From Arachnopeziza araneosa (lineage: Eukaryota; Ascomycota; Leotiomycetes; Helotiales; Arachnopezizaceae), in NCBI GenBank assembly GCA_003988855.1, contig QYAI01000020.1, forward strand, positions 310,001-374,000: 64,000 nucleotides of DNA, given 5' to 3'. Positions 51,612 to 62,688 of this stretch are shown here, in pieces; the stretch's first letter is position 1; each line of letters opens with the position of its first letter. The position numbers and the translations under genes were made by a program. The notes beneath the pieces were generated by a model that did no database searches, was not told the origin of the DNA, and was given only the letters and a program-made list of their open reading frames with translations.

Positions 51612-54600
51612 GTAATGTACAGTAGTCGCCTCTCGAGGGAATAAGCAATGGCCATAGCGCGGGGATCCTAGAGCGAGTACAGTGCCATTTTGGAAGGAAG
51701 TTTGACTTAAGTCTCCGGAGCCATTGCCGTGCGAGGTTCAGAATGTATAGACGGTAGCTAATACCTTCTCCTTTTACACATTCGCAGCTCGTCACCACTT
51801 GCAGAGAGGCCGGACTGAGGAAGAGATGTGTGCACTCGTATCTTTGACCTCGCATAAGTCTCGTCGATCAGCATGCAAGGGATGGCATCCATCTCAGACG
51901 CTGCACTTTTTCTCCCCCGATGGCCAGACCCCAACCGACGACATGTGTTTGCCCAAGTCAAATCGGATTCACAGCCCGGTCCTATGCCGAGATACGCGCT
52001 GTTGCTTTTGACGGAGAGACCGTGCCATATCCAGGTGGATTGAGCCGTTCGGGAACGCGCACTTATTTACTTATTAGGGATAGAGCCGGAGCTTGACAAC
52101 CCCATCTTAGAGGGCTCCCCACTACCGCCAAGCACAAACTGGGATGTCCAAGAGAATATATCGCATTCTCACTGGTCGGTTCGGGGTTAGGGTATGACAA
52201 ACTTTTGGAACATGGAGAGCATGCTGATGATTGGGGTCATTGAGGCTTGCAGATAAGACATTCAATTGCAGCTGAAAGTTCAGCCACCATCCCAAAGACT
52301 TCCTAGCATGCATAACTGGACCAGGGGAGCTGTGTCTCGTCGCCGTGTTTCCTTGCACCGTGCTGCCGTTCGGTTCGGAGTCGGCCTGCTTCATGGGGCC
52401 ACGCGGATACCCAGGTTTTGTTTACCTTGGTAATGGGAGGCTTGTAGGATATTAATCTGGATCAAATATATCTTGGGGTCAATCGCTTGGCATCGATCCT
52501 CGCCATCAGTCAAAGAGGATAGTAATCGACAGCACACTAGCTTCTTCATTAATGTGTCATGTGCGTGAGAGGGACATCAGAAATACTCCGTGATGGCTTT
52601 AGCGGATATTGATGTTCATTGGCTCAACCGTTTAATCGGCCTCTCATCGTCCTTAGAGCAATTATTTCCTTCCAAGAAGGCTTCAAAGAAGGAAACTTGT
52701 AGTTTTGCTTTCTTGAAACCGCAGGGCGAGGAGGGCCGGACGACTGGGAAAGGTGGATGGTTGGGGGGGCCATGTCATCTCTCGTACATCGAATCAATGT
52801 CCGAAGCAGCTTTGCGCAGATTGAAAAAGTCGATCCACCAGGGGTTGCAGTCATTGTAGTCATTCGTACTTCTAATTGTCACTCGTTAATATCGACTTTC
52901 AGGAGAGAATGTAAACAGACTGACTTGAACAAACCACCACGGATGATACATCGCGTGTCTTAAACTCCCAACTTGTCCTCTGATTCAAACATGCAGTATA
53001 ACATATTAAGCGTATCTTGAAATGCTACATTACAATCCTTGGTGGTCTGGTGATCTGCTTTTCCCGAAATCAAGACTTTCTCACCTTGTGGCGCGATATT
53101 AGCTCAACTTTTCAAGGAAGTAATGTATGAACTCCGGGCGCATATCATTGGAGCTTGATGTGGAACAGACATAGACATACATGTCTAGCGATTTCCCACT
53201 TGGTCATGCAAGTACCTCTGTACTTCCGAAGGCTCAAAAAGAGTTGCCTAGTTGCAAACTCTAAACATTATCGATCTGAAGTGTGAGCCCTGTCCGATAC
53301 GAGATCTCTGACCTCATTACGAGAATGACGAGGTGTTTTAATTCTCTTGGCTATACCCACTCTGTCCCAAGTCCCACAGAGCGCTTTGACTTCGGTGATA
53401 CTATGAGACCCTCTTCCACCATGAAATCCGGTTTGGTTCTCATTTAGCTGTGTTGCTATTTGGAGCTTTCTGTTTGTAAGAATCTCATGCGAAAACTATG
53501 TCGCATTACATGATATGACCAAGTTTTGAGTTTGAAACTGCATCGCTCCCGATCCGCTTGGCATGATCCTGCAAACCTACCAGAGATCTCAGCGGCGGAA
53601 GGCGCATTGAAGGCAAATAAGATTCTTAGCTATCAAAAGATCTGGACCTCACTCTCTCTTTCTCGAGTCATTGCCGGGACAAGAGCTTGTCATCCGCTCG
53701 GTTGCAAAGAACAACCCCCGAACAATTCAGCTTGCTGAGGTTCGGTACCAGGAAGTCAAAGGCAGTAAGTATCCTTGGAGAATTGTTTGCTTTTAAGACG
53801 ATGGGGAAGTGATGCACCAATTAAATGATCGGAGCGACACTTGTCTCTGGCAGGTTCCTCAGAGATGCCGTTAGGCAATCTGTAGCTCCCGTTCCGCGAT
53901 ACGAGTACCAAGCATCGCCCTCAAGAATCGAGAAGCGAGATCTCCTTTAAAACTGACAAGTTTCTTTTGACAACGATCCACGCGTTCTCGCCCGTCGAGC
54001 CGCATATTTTGTCACATAACCTCAGCTCTTTTGGTTTCATCAGGGAGTGGCACCCAATCGCGGCTAACGGTCAGAATCAAAACATTTCAAATCTGTTCGG
54101 CCGCATCGGCACTGAAGCAGTCGCGGAGATATGAACCCTGAGGGATCAAGATAGACAAGGCGTATGTATTTCGAGCGTTCGAGAATATATAACACGGAGT
54201 ATGCCACGGAAGATGGCACCTTCTCGTAGACCAAAGCCCGATATGCGAGCCACACCCTGTGAAAGATTTTAGGACAGTAAAAACCTGAATACAACCCTGG
54301 TCCGGACTGTGAGGCTGTTCTTGATAGGGTAGGTACAATCAAACTCTCCATGCTTGTACTTAATTAAGTTTCTTTCCCAATGACCAGGGGGTTGTGCTCA
54401 CTCACGGTTTACTACGAGAAGAATTCTCTACCATTCGACTCTGTCACGAACTTGGAAACAATCCTAAAGAAATGAAACTCAAACAAGTCAAGAGCAAAAA
54501 TAGCTTAGTCGCCGTAGAACAGCGACTTGCGTTCTGTAGGCAAATTATTCGAGTGTGAGGGTGCCTTCCGGGGCACAAAGATAGAAAATTTGATACAGTA

Positions 54601-54959
54601 ATGTTGCGAAGGAAAGGAGGAGCAACAGAAAGGAAGATATAGTATGAATCGGCCACTCGACCAAATGTAAAGGCGTCTTCTAGTCAGGAACTTCCTCGAT
54701 GATCCTTTTCCCGCATCAGGATGTTTGCTTCGAAGAAATATCACAAAGTCGATCATGGTTCACTATTCAATCTAAGTTTTTCATCTTAGCTTTGTAAATC
54801 AGTGCTAAGATGCAAGTCAGACAAAGGAAACTGAGTACTCGGGACTTGCAAGTGTATTTGATTTTGAGTGACTCCAGCATTCGACAAGCCGTCTAGATGG
54901 AGTTATACCTGATGCTGGGGAAAGCCCAAACGCCATATTATACAGTGAGGCCGGTCTCA

Positions 54960-56113
54960 TTAAAGTTCCTCATCCTCATCTTCTACGTCCATGCTATCAT
55001 CCCCGTTTGCGTGGCTTCCGTGTCCATTAGCACCGAGTTTCTCCTTTGGTGCAGATGCCTCCTTGTCGATCATTTGTCTTGAGACGGACACAATATTATC
55101 TTCGATAAGTTGTTGACCAACATCTTCCAAATGCTTCTTGGGATCCACCTTTCCAACATATCTCGTCTTTAACTGGTCCTTGGAAAGCTCTGTTTCTTCC
55201 TTCACCCGCTTCTCGTAACCTTCCGCCAAACCAACCAATTTCTGTAATCTCTCATTGTTTTTCGCGCCCTCCACGCGGAAATCGTCCATTTGGAGGCCCT
55301 CTGTCCATACATGCTTGTGCAAATTCATCAACATGTTTTCTTCCAACGCCGTCTTACGATAGTTGATGCCAATGCTGTAGTAATGTCTGTTGAGGCCATG
55401 GATAAGGGCTTGGATAGATGGCTTATTGAGGTGCCCTAAATTCGAGGTGCTTTGACGGGGTTCTTGTCCAAGCATAAGCGATTGTGGGTTGATGAGTCGG
55501 AAAGCATCAATAACGACCTTGCCTTTGACAGATTGGATGGGATCAACAACAACCGCAACGGCTCGAGGAGTTAATTGTTCGAAGGATTGTTGTGTGTTTA
55601 TGTCGACGGAAGACAGCCAGCAGCCAAACCCAGGATGTGAATGATACCAGCCAACAACAGTCTCGGGTCTTTTCCAAGTACGTTAGCTTCAGTACTTGAC
55701 CTAAATTGAATTCTGATCCTTACCTTCCAGTCTGCCGTAACATCTCCATCATCTTTGTTTGAAATACAGGATCAACAGCCTCAACACTGACACCTGTTCC
55801 ACTCTGCGGCATTGCGAATACATCTACTACTCGTACTGTGAAGTCATCGACGAATTCGCCTAACATTAGGCCCATAACTTCCATTGGTACTCCCGCCCTG
55901 CCATGTCGAAGCATCTTCAATAAAGCCAGGGACGAGATGTAGACGGTTTCAGAATTATCTATCAAGGTAGTGTTATCCTGTACAATAAAGTATTAGTATT
56001 ACAGGTAGCTACTATGTCCACAACACCAAAACACAACTCACAGAACCAGGAGCAGCGCTGTTCAGACCACCCATTCCTCCAGCGGAAGCCAGCATTCTAT
56101 TTAACCTATCCAT
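54960..56113 (-). CDS. RPN11: 26S proteasome lid deubiquitinase Rpn11 (JAMM/MPN+)
   Basis: Zinc metalloprotease that cuts ubiquitin chains from substrates at the lid. Three exons, 56113-56042, 55977-55724 and 55668-54960, with introns of 64 and 55 nt, give 344 residues, a little longer than yeast. The JAMM metal site is intact: Glu57, His118 and His120 in WYHSHPGFGCWLSSVD, Ser128 and Asp131. The intron 2 junction (TGR joined to PETVVGWYHSHP) falls just before it. The C-terminus is helical, with an added Gly/Asp/Glu-rich tail (GHGSHANGDDSMDVEDEDEEL). The gene is divergent with the HDAC gene across 640 bp. Confidence 0.97.
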
Positions 56114-56749
56114 CTTGCGCGATGTATTGCTTACTGAGTCTGCAATGTATTGGAGATTGAAGAGTTGAGGTGTGCGACCAAATTGTGTTATGTTGTTGCC
56201 ACGAGAATTCGGGTGTTTGAATATCGAAGCTCTATGCTAGGCAGCTTGAACGCGCAAAGCAAGCGCGACTCAGTTTGTGCTAGCGGTGAATTTGGAGTTC
56301 CACGTGATGTAGCCTCACCGTCAGCCTTGCCTACGAGAAGTCCAGAAGATCTCTCTGAGTCTCCCTTCATTCTGGAAAAGTCCATGTGAATACACTCAAT
56401 CGATCTGAAGAGGTTTCTTGCATCTCACTTGGTGAATTGGTGCGCAACTCACCCTGTGCAAATGGGAAAGGCTGAGAGTTTGCCGCAGAGCGGCGCTTGT
56501 GCCGGAGACCCCTGCGCAATAGCTACCGCAAAGATGATAGGAAGCTTCGGTGAATCCAGTCATAGAGGAGGGTATAATAATCCATCAACTTCTTCCTGCT
56601 TGTCTTTCTTCTCCGCCACACACCCAAACTTCTCAACATCGCAGGTTGCGCGACCGCGTGCGTCTTGTACTTGTTGATCCTCCACCTCACACTTATTCTA
56701 TCAAGCTCTCTCCCCCCATTAGTTAAGCTCATTGTAACAGCGATTCGAG
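56114..56749. promoter_or_regulatory. Divergent promoter region, RPN11 / HDAC
   Basis: 636 bp between start codons. No strong PACE (GGTGGCAAA) site, the Rpn4 element of yeast proteasome genes, was seen. No gene called. Confidence 0.45.
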
Positions 56750-59159
56750 ATGTCGAATTCCTTTGCACCTCTCGACACTACGTCGGCTCCAGGTGTGAAG
56801 AAGAGAGTTGCTTATTTCTACGACTCTGATGTGGGAAACTATGCCTACGTTGCTGGTCATCCTATGAAACCCCATCGAATTCGTCTGGCGCACAGCTTGG
56901 TCATGAATTATGGCACCTACCAGAAGATGGAAATCTATGTAAGTTGAACCCGCAGCACTCCACCAGCATCTCCTTCGTTTCGCGTGCGACATTGTACTGC
57001 GGCAAACCCTGTGTCTTCTTTCCTTCAAATACATTTGCTGCTTCTCCTCGGTCATATATATGTACGACTTGCTTGCCAAAATGTCGGGCGTCGCAAGTCC
57101 TTCTTCCATTAGTATCTCTTCCCTTTCTGCGCCCAGGATAGTACTAAACCTGTGTCTGTGTTTGTTTTGGCAGATTTACTGCTTCCTTTCAAAACCATCT
57201 ACATTTGTAACTTGCTAGGCAAATTGTCCGCTTCGCAAACCCCTCATCTTTGTCGCACCCGCGCCAAATAACCTTTCTACGCCCTTCAATTACAGTTCTC
57301 ATATCTGAAACAATTCCCATTGAGTTTTCTCGCCCTGCACATGCTATTTCTCCTTGACACTTCCTAGTTACTCTCGCGTACAGTACCGAAAATTACTGAT
57401 AGCCTATCTTACAGCGCGCAAAGCCAGCTACTCGACACGAGATGACTCAATTTCACACCGATGAGTACATTGATTTCCTACAGAAGGTTACTCCTGACAA
57501 CATGGACACATTCGCGAAGGAGCAAGGCAAATACAACGTTGGCGACGATTGTCCTGTCTTTGATGGACTTTTCGAGTTCTGTGGCATCAGTGCTGGCGGA
57601 AGCATGGAAGGTGCTGCTCGTATCAACCGTGGAAAGTGCGATATTGCTGTCAATTGGGCTGGAGGTCTTCATCATGCTAAGAAGAGTGAAGCTAGTGGCT
57701 TCTGTTACGTTAACGGTAAGTTACCCGCTGGTTTCATCAATAAATCAACTCTGATCTTGTGCTAGATATCGTTCTTGGTATTATTGAACTTCTCCGATTC
57801 AAGAAAAGAGTTCTCTACATTGACATTGATGTCCACCATGGTGATGGTGTCGAGGAAGCGTTTTATACCACAGACAGAGTCATGACTGTTTCGTTTCACA
57901 AGTATGGCGAGTACTTTCCTGGCACTGGCGAACTTCGTGACATTGGTGTTGGTCAAGGCAAAAACTACTCTGTCAACTTCCCTCTCCGTGACGGTATCGA
58001 TGATGAGACCTATAAGTCAATCTTTGAGCCAGTTGTTCAGGCTGTGATGGACTATTATCAGCCAGAGGCAATCGTTCTTCAATGTGGCGGTGACAGTTTG
58101 TCAGGTGATCGTTTAGGTTGCTTCAATTTGAGCATGAGAGGTCATGCCAACTGTGTCAAGTTTGTCAAAAGTTTCAACGTCCCTACTCTTGTCCTAGGTG
58201 GTGGTGGATATACCATGCGTAACGTTGCTCGAACTTGGGCTTATGAAACTGGCGTTCTCGTCGGTCAAGAGCTGCCTTCAACTCTTCCTTATAACGAATA
58301 CTACGAGGTAAGTCCCATCTTTCATCCATCCCAATCACATTCTAACAGCCTACAGTACTATGGCCCGGACTATGAACTAGATGTCCGTGCCTCAAACATG
58401 GAGAATGCCAACTCGAAGGAATATCTCACAAAGATCACCAACCAGGTCATTGAGAACCTTAAAAAGACTACCTTTGCTCCATCAGTGCAACTTCAAGATA
58501 CTCCCCGTACTACAATTGTGGGGGGTACTGAAGACGACGATGACCATGCTGATGATCTTGATGAGGATGAGAACAAGGATGTTCGCACCACAACTCACCG
58601 TCTTGATAAGCGTACTGTGCGAGATGACGAGCAAGATGAAAGTGATGATGAAGAAGCTGCCGGACAAGCCTATGGTACTTCAAAGCAAAACAGACCCAAC
58701 AAGCGTCGCAATATCATGGATTACCGCAATCCCAATAGTGCAGCCTCTGACATTGATATGAACAGTACAGCCGCAACACCAAATCCTGTCGAGGATGCCG
58801 ACGCTATGGTGACTGAGACAAATGTCGAAAAACTGAGCGAGGACGTTGGAACTAAGAAGGCTGCGAATCCTTTCAGCACTGAGCCAGGTGAAACTGCACC
58901 GTCGAATGCTCCACCGCGAGCACAGTCCACCAAACCAGTTATTGATAACGATGGCGATGTCGATATGACCGAGGGAGATGCTATCGTTCAGTCTAAAACA
59001 CCTCCTACCTCGTCGCCTGCTGCTGTTGGGGAAAGTGAGCCCGCCGCTGCAATATCGTCAGAGACTGCAAGTTCTGACGCTGCTCAAGTTAAGCAAGAGG
59101 ATGATTCGATCACGAAATCCGATGCGGAACCTTTAAATGGAACCGCAGAGAAGGCTTGA
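56750..59159 (+). CDS. Class I histone deacetylase of the RPD3/RpdA type
   Basis: Nuclear zinc-dependent lysine deacetylase, core of Sin3-type co-repressors. Four exons: 56750-56938, 57415-57715, 57766-58307 and 58356-59159 (introns 476, 50 and 48 nt; the last in frame and without stop), giving 611 residues. The catalytic core is complete: His149/His150 in WAGGLHHAKK, the zinc ligands Asp185/His187 in DIDVHHGDG and Asp273 in CGGDSLSGDR, and Tyr312 in LGGGGYTMRN. The C-terminal 200 residues are acidic and Ser/Pro/Thr-rich with the basic NRPNKRRNIMDY patch; in Aspergillus an extended C-terminus of this type is essential for RpdA function, which is established knowledge for that family. Intron 1 is far longer than others here. 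Confidence 0.97.
56939..57414 (+). other. Long first intron of the HDAC gene with an internal imperfect duplication
   Basis: 476 nt, GTAAGT to TTACAG, nearly ten times the typical intron here. Two parts resemble each other: CTTGCTTGCCAAAATGTC...CGTCGCAAG near 57068-57093 and CTTGCTAGGCAAATTGTC...TTCGCAA near 57211-57238, each preceded by an ACATTTG word. It is CT-rich and could hold regulatory sequence; that is inference. Confidence 0.55.
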
Positions 59160-59710
59160 GAATGTCTCGGGCCTTTTTGAGTTCCTAATACAAGATCATG
59201 ATATGCAATCTTATTCGGAGATCGCACTGGACGTTTAAGAACGCCTCGGCATTCTCCTTCATGTTCCAAGATATCCTGCACGCAATATGTACTATATTCT
59301 CCTTTCTTTCCATATTTTCAGCCAGGCGTCCGGTGTCTGGAGTTCTTGGCTGGATCAGAAGGGAGGCTGATTGTTGCATCTCATGGATTTTCAAAAGCAT
59401 TTATTATGAGCTCCAGATACTATAAGTACCCTCTGTATGGTCAAATTCATAGATATGAATTAAATTGCTCAATTTGACCTCATCGTATTGCTCAAATTAA
59501 GTTAATGATTGATATTCATGAATAACTTCTGACAAGCCGGCTTTACCCCACTAACTAAACTTATGTGCCTGGTATTTTAGGCCACAGGTACTCGCTTAAC
59601 CGCCGCACAAAAACACCACAGGAAATTTCGCGCCGATATCTTCAATTTCTATCTTGCAACGAAGCACTCATCTTTGATCCTCCCACGAAAATCAAGGATC
59701 CTCCGTCGAA
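59160..59710. promoter_or_regulatory. Region between HDAC 3' end and the uL14 gene
   Basis: HDAC 3' flank followed by the ribosomal-protein promoter. AT-rich in the middle (about 59400-59540). No other gene is seen. Confidence 0.45.
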
Positions 59711-60516
59711 ATGGCAAAGATCTCGTATGTTTCATCATTCATGTGTCTGTTCTATAAACGCAATTGCGTAGAGCAGCGCCGAGATTCGAGCTTGAAGAAA
59801 GTTGCGCTGACATTGCAATAGACGTGGTGCCCCTGGTGGCAAGTTAAAGATGACTCTCGGTCTCCCTGTGTACGTCTTTTCAGCTTCGACGTTCTTTCGC
59901 TATCATTCTGGACGAAATTGTGGAATAAGTGTAGGATAGCTGGCTAACGGAAAGGAAACAGTGGTGCCGTCATGAACTGCTGCGACAACAGCGGAGCCCG
60001 AAATCTTTACATTATCTCCGTTAAGGGTATTGGTGCACGCCTCAACCGCATGCCAGCCGGTGGTGTCGGAGATATGGTTATGGCGACTGTCAAGAAGGGA
60101 AAGCCCGAGTTAAGAAAGAAGGTCATGCCTGCAGTTATCGTCCGCCAGAGTAAGCCATGGAGACGAACTGATGGCGTCTTCTTGTACTTCGAGGACAACG
60201 CCGGTGTTGTAAGTGTTGATTTCACACTTTTAAAAGAAGATTCAATATTGGGGTTAGGATTGAGTAGAGGAAGGCACTGCTTCTGCTAGGCGGATGCAGA
60301 ACAATTTTTCTATATCGAGTTGGGTTTCCATAATAAATGCTGACTAAAAATACAGATTGTCAACCCAAAGGGAGAGATGAAGGGATCAGCCATTACAGGA
60401 CCTGTCGGAAAGGAAGCTGCGGAACTCTGGCCAGTATGTTACTTCCAAGATCTTTCATTTCGATATGGCTAACAAGTATTAAGCGTATTGCCAGCAACTC
60501 TGGTGTTGTCATGTAA
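59711..60516 (+). CDS. RPL23: 60S ribosomal protein uL14 (L23)
   Basis: Component of the large cytosolic subunit near the tRNA and GTPase centre. Five exons, 59711-59724, 59822-59869, 59962-60208, 60356-60433 and 60484-60516, sum to 140 codons, exactly the usual 139 residues. Exon 1 codes for only MAKIS with a split Ser codon, a habit of ribosomal protein genes in filamentous fungi. The protein reads GGKLKMTLGLPVGAVMNCCD, SVKGIGARLNRMPAGGVGDM, VRQSKPWRRTDGVFLYFEDN, then IVNPKGEMKGSAITGPVGKE and RIASNSGVVM, all family hallmarks. The last exon is just 11 codons. Introns of 97, 92, 147 and 50 nt are long for this genome. Confidence 0.97.
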
Positions 60517-60924
60517 AGGGTTGTTTCTTTCTGGGTTCTGGCATGGAAATGGGTTTGCTATTCTTTACATACCAAGGTAGCGGTCACAACGAATTGACGC
60601 ATTTCTCAAAGACTTTAATAGTTCTTAGGCATACTAATTGTGACCGGAATCCAAAATCGGACAATAAGACATTGCATCCCTCAACGACATATGTTTAGAA
60701 GATAAGTGTGTAGAAAGGGGTTGATTGTCAAAATAACCCAACGACATCCAAGTGGAAAAAACCCCCAATCCCCCCTGAATGCAGATTTACCTCTTCCTTG
60801 GATTTCCTGATTTCGATATCACCAAATTCTCCGCTATCCGATCCCAATACCAAATCCAAATCCAAATCCGAAAGAACGCTTCCAATCCGAAAGCAAGTTC
60901 AAGTTCCTGACCCTTTTCTCAGAC
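60517..60924. other. Convergent intergenic, no feature seen
   Basis: 408 bp between uL14 and the RNase III-like gene; a CCAAATCCAAATCC-like run lies near 60849-60866. Confidence 0.5.
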
Positions 60925-61520
60925 TCAGATCAACTCCAACCCCCTCATCGCTCCTTTTACAGCCTCCAAATTCTCTCCAGAATCCATCCAAACAGCACCA
61001 ATCAACGCCTCCACAGTTGCCGCCATGGTGCCATCAGGAATCACACCATCTCTAAACATTCTATGGGGCACAATATACCTCTCTAGATGCTGTCCACGAC
61101 CTTTGTCTACCAGATTCCGATTACAACCAATTGACGACTGGAGTCGATGACCGGTCTCTATCCCAACCATCTTAAATCAGCTTTCACTCTATGCTATCTC
61201 CACAACTTGGTTCTCATCTAAACCGATCGAGAAGAAAGGCGGACAAAATCAGGATTAGGATTAAACTCACTCCGGTCTTCACCGCCTTCATACCAGTCAC
61301 CCAACACCGCAAGCTGCAGGATGGTATCTCCTAACAAGGCCATCCTCTTATTCCCATCAGCGATCTTGCGCTCGCCGATCTGAGTCACCCCATTCCCAGC
61401 CGCCTGCAACGCTTCCCACAAGATGGTGGCGTCCGTGAAGGTATATCTCAATATCGCCTGTAGCTCCTGGATAACCTGTGGTGAAAGCGAAGTCGCTTTC
61501 TTGGGCTTTCTCCGATTCAT
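60925..61520 (-). CDS. RNase III-fold protein, catalytic residues replaced
   Basis: Two exons, 61520-61271 and 61157-60925, with a 113-nt intron (GTGAGT...GATAG), give 160 residues. The fold is recognisable by NKRMALLGDTILQLAVLGDWYEGG, which aligns with the RNase III signature ERLEFLGD, and by VEALIGAVWMDSGENLEAV, the family's EAxxGAxxxD stretch. Both signature Glu residues are replaced (by Lys and Ala), leaving the Gly-Asp; the distal Glu in VEALIGA is kept. No double-strand RNA-binding domain follows. The product is therefore probably not a nuclease and resembles the RNase III-like proteins that serve as structural parts, such as some mitochondrial large-subunit proteins; that assignment is inference. 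An early start with MNRRKPKKATSL may act as targeting sequence. Confidence 0.74.
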
Positions 61521-62688
61521 GCTGATGGACGGAATATCACGATTATTGGATGAAAGGAACTGTGCTCAAAGATGGACGGATCGGATTGCTCGTTGATTGT
61601 TCCTGAGACTTGTGTGTTGATGTTGCTGAGATCGTTGTCTTTCTTGTTGTTGTGTGAATTTTCAATAATCTAATTCAGCAACTGAGCGGCCGCTCATCAT
61701 TCCCTTCATTCACTTTCTTTACTTCATTCTAAGAGGTATGTTAGCTTCTAGATCGTTGCGTGAATTCTCGCTGTGTAAAAATCTAGCTCAGCAACTGAGC
61801 GGCCGCTTACCATTCTCTTCATTCACTTTCTTCACTTCATTCTAAGAGGTATGTTGGCTTTTAGATCGTTGTGTGAATTTTCGCTGTATAACAATCCGGC
61901 TGAGCAACTGAGCGGCCGCTTATCATTCCATCATTCACTTTCGTCACTTCATCCTAAGACTTATGTTCGTGTGTTTAGATCGTCGTCTCCCTCGTCATTG
62001 TGTGAATATTCAACGTATAACAATCCTGTTCAACAATTGAGCGGCCGCTCATAATCCCCTCATTTACCTTCTTCACCTTCCCCCCCATTCACTTTCTTCT
62101 CCATCCCCCTGTGAAGACACCAGTTCCTGTGCAAGTCCCAGACGCCCATCGACAATGCGGCAACTCTCCAGACCCCATCTTTTCCTTTCTTTTCACAATG
62201 TCGAACTAGACGTCTTCTTATTTCCTCCCACCCTTGATCATCTCTTGGGTTGATGAGCTTGAGTGAGGCGAGCTGGGATATCGTGCTATAAGGGGTCCCC
62301 TTTTCGTGGTCTAGGTTTGTGTTGATATATCCCTAAGCGAGCCTCCTAAAATCAGAAATACTTATTTTTCAGAACTAGAGTTATAGTCTCAGTTAGGTTA
62401 TCTAGGCTAGGCTATTACGAATTACTCGAAATCTCGTACCAAAGTTAGATAATTGAAGATCTTTGGTAGTTACATGTAAATCACCCTACTTCCACTTTCA
62501 ATTAAAGGATAATGATCCATTCCTTTTTTGGCCCAGGATTTTATTGTTACAGTTCGAGCAGTAGAGGGTTTATTAGGGATTTCATTATCACTGAGAATAA
62601 GGATATAGTATAAAATGAGAATAGCTAAAAATCTTCTCAAGTGCAAAGATACGCATGCTATCATCATCTCATCGACCTGAGCAAGTGA
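61521..62688. other. Upstream region of the RNase III-like gene with tandem repeats
   Basis: 1.17 kb between the RNase III-like start and the 3' end of the DUF1399 gene. The first half carries the 113-bp tandem repeat; the rest (62080-62660) is AT-rich with no gene seen. Confidence 0.6.
61630..62080 (+). repeat. 113-bp tandem repeat with a GCGGCCGC palindrome in every unit
   Basis: The palindrome GCGGCCGC (NotI site) occurs at 61686-61693, 61799-61806, 61912-61919 and 62041-62048. Spacing is 113, 113 and 129 bp, the last unit being longer by an insertion near 61965-61990. Around the palindrome units share GCAACTGAGCGGCCGCTYA, TTCATTCACTTTCTT, CTTCATTCTAAG and ATGTT...TAGATCGTTGTGTGAATTTTC-like words, with scattered substitutions. 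The palindrome itself is unchanged in all four. It consists of CGG and CCG half-sites in direct contact. Confidence 0.9.

Larger units (their letters stand above)
51015..54959. other. 3.9-kb region without a convincing gene
   Basis: This is the longest gene-free stretch of normal base composition in the window. It holds small frames only, a 9-bp minisatellite at 51249-51279, and the doubtful frame 51159-51611 listed separately. No tRNA, rRNA or transposon fragment was recognised. A non-coding RNA or decayed gene cannot be excluded. Confidence 0.5.

Noticed and set aside
51277..51615. 112-codon + strand frame opposite 51159-51611
   Set aside because: Antisense to another doubtful frame; arises from the biased composition around the minisatellite.
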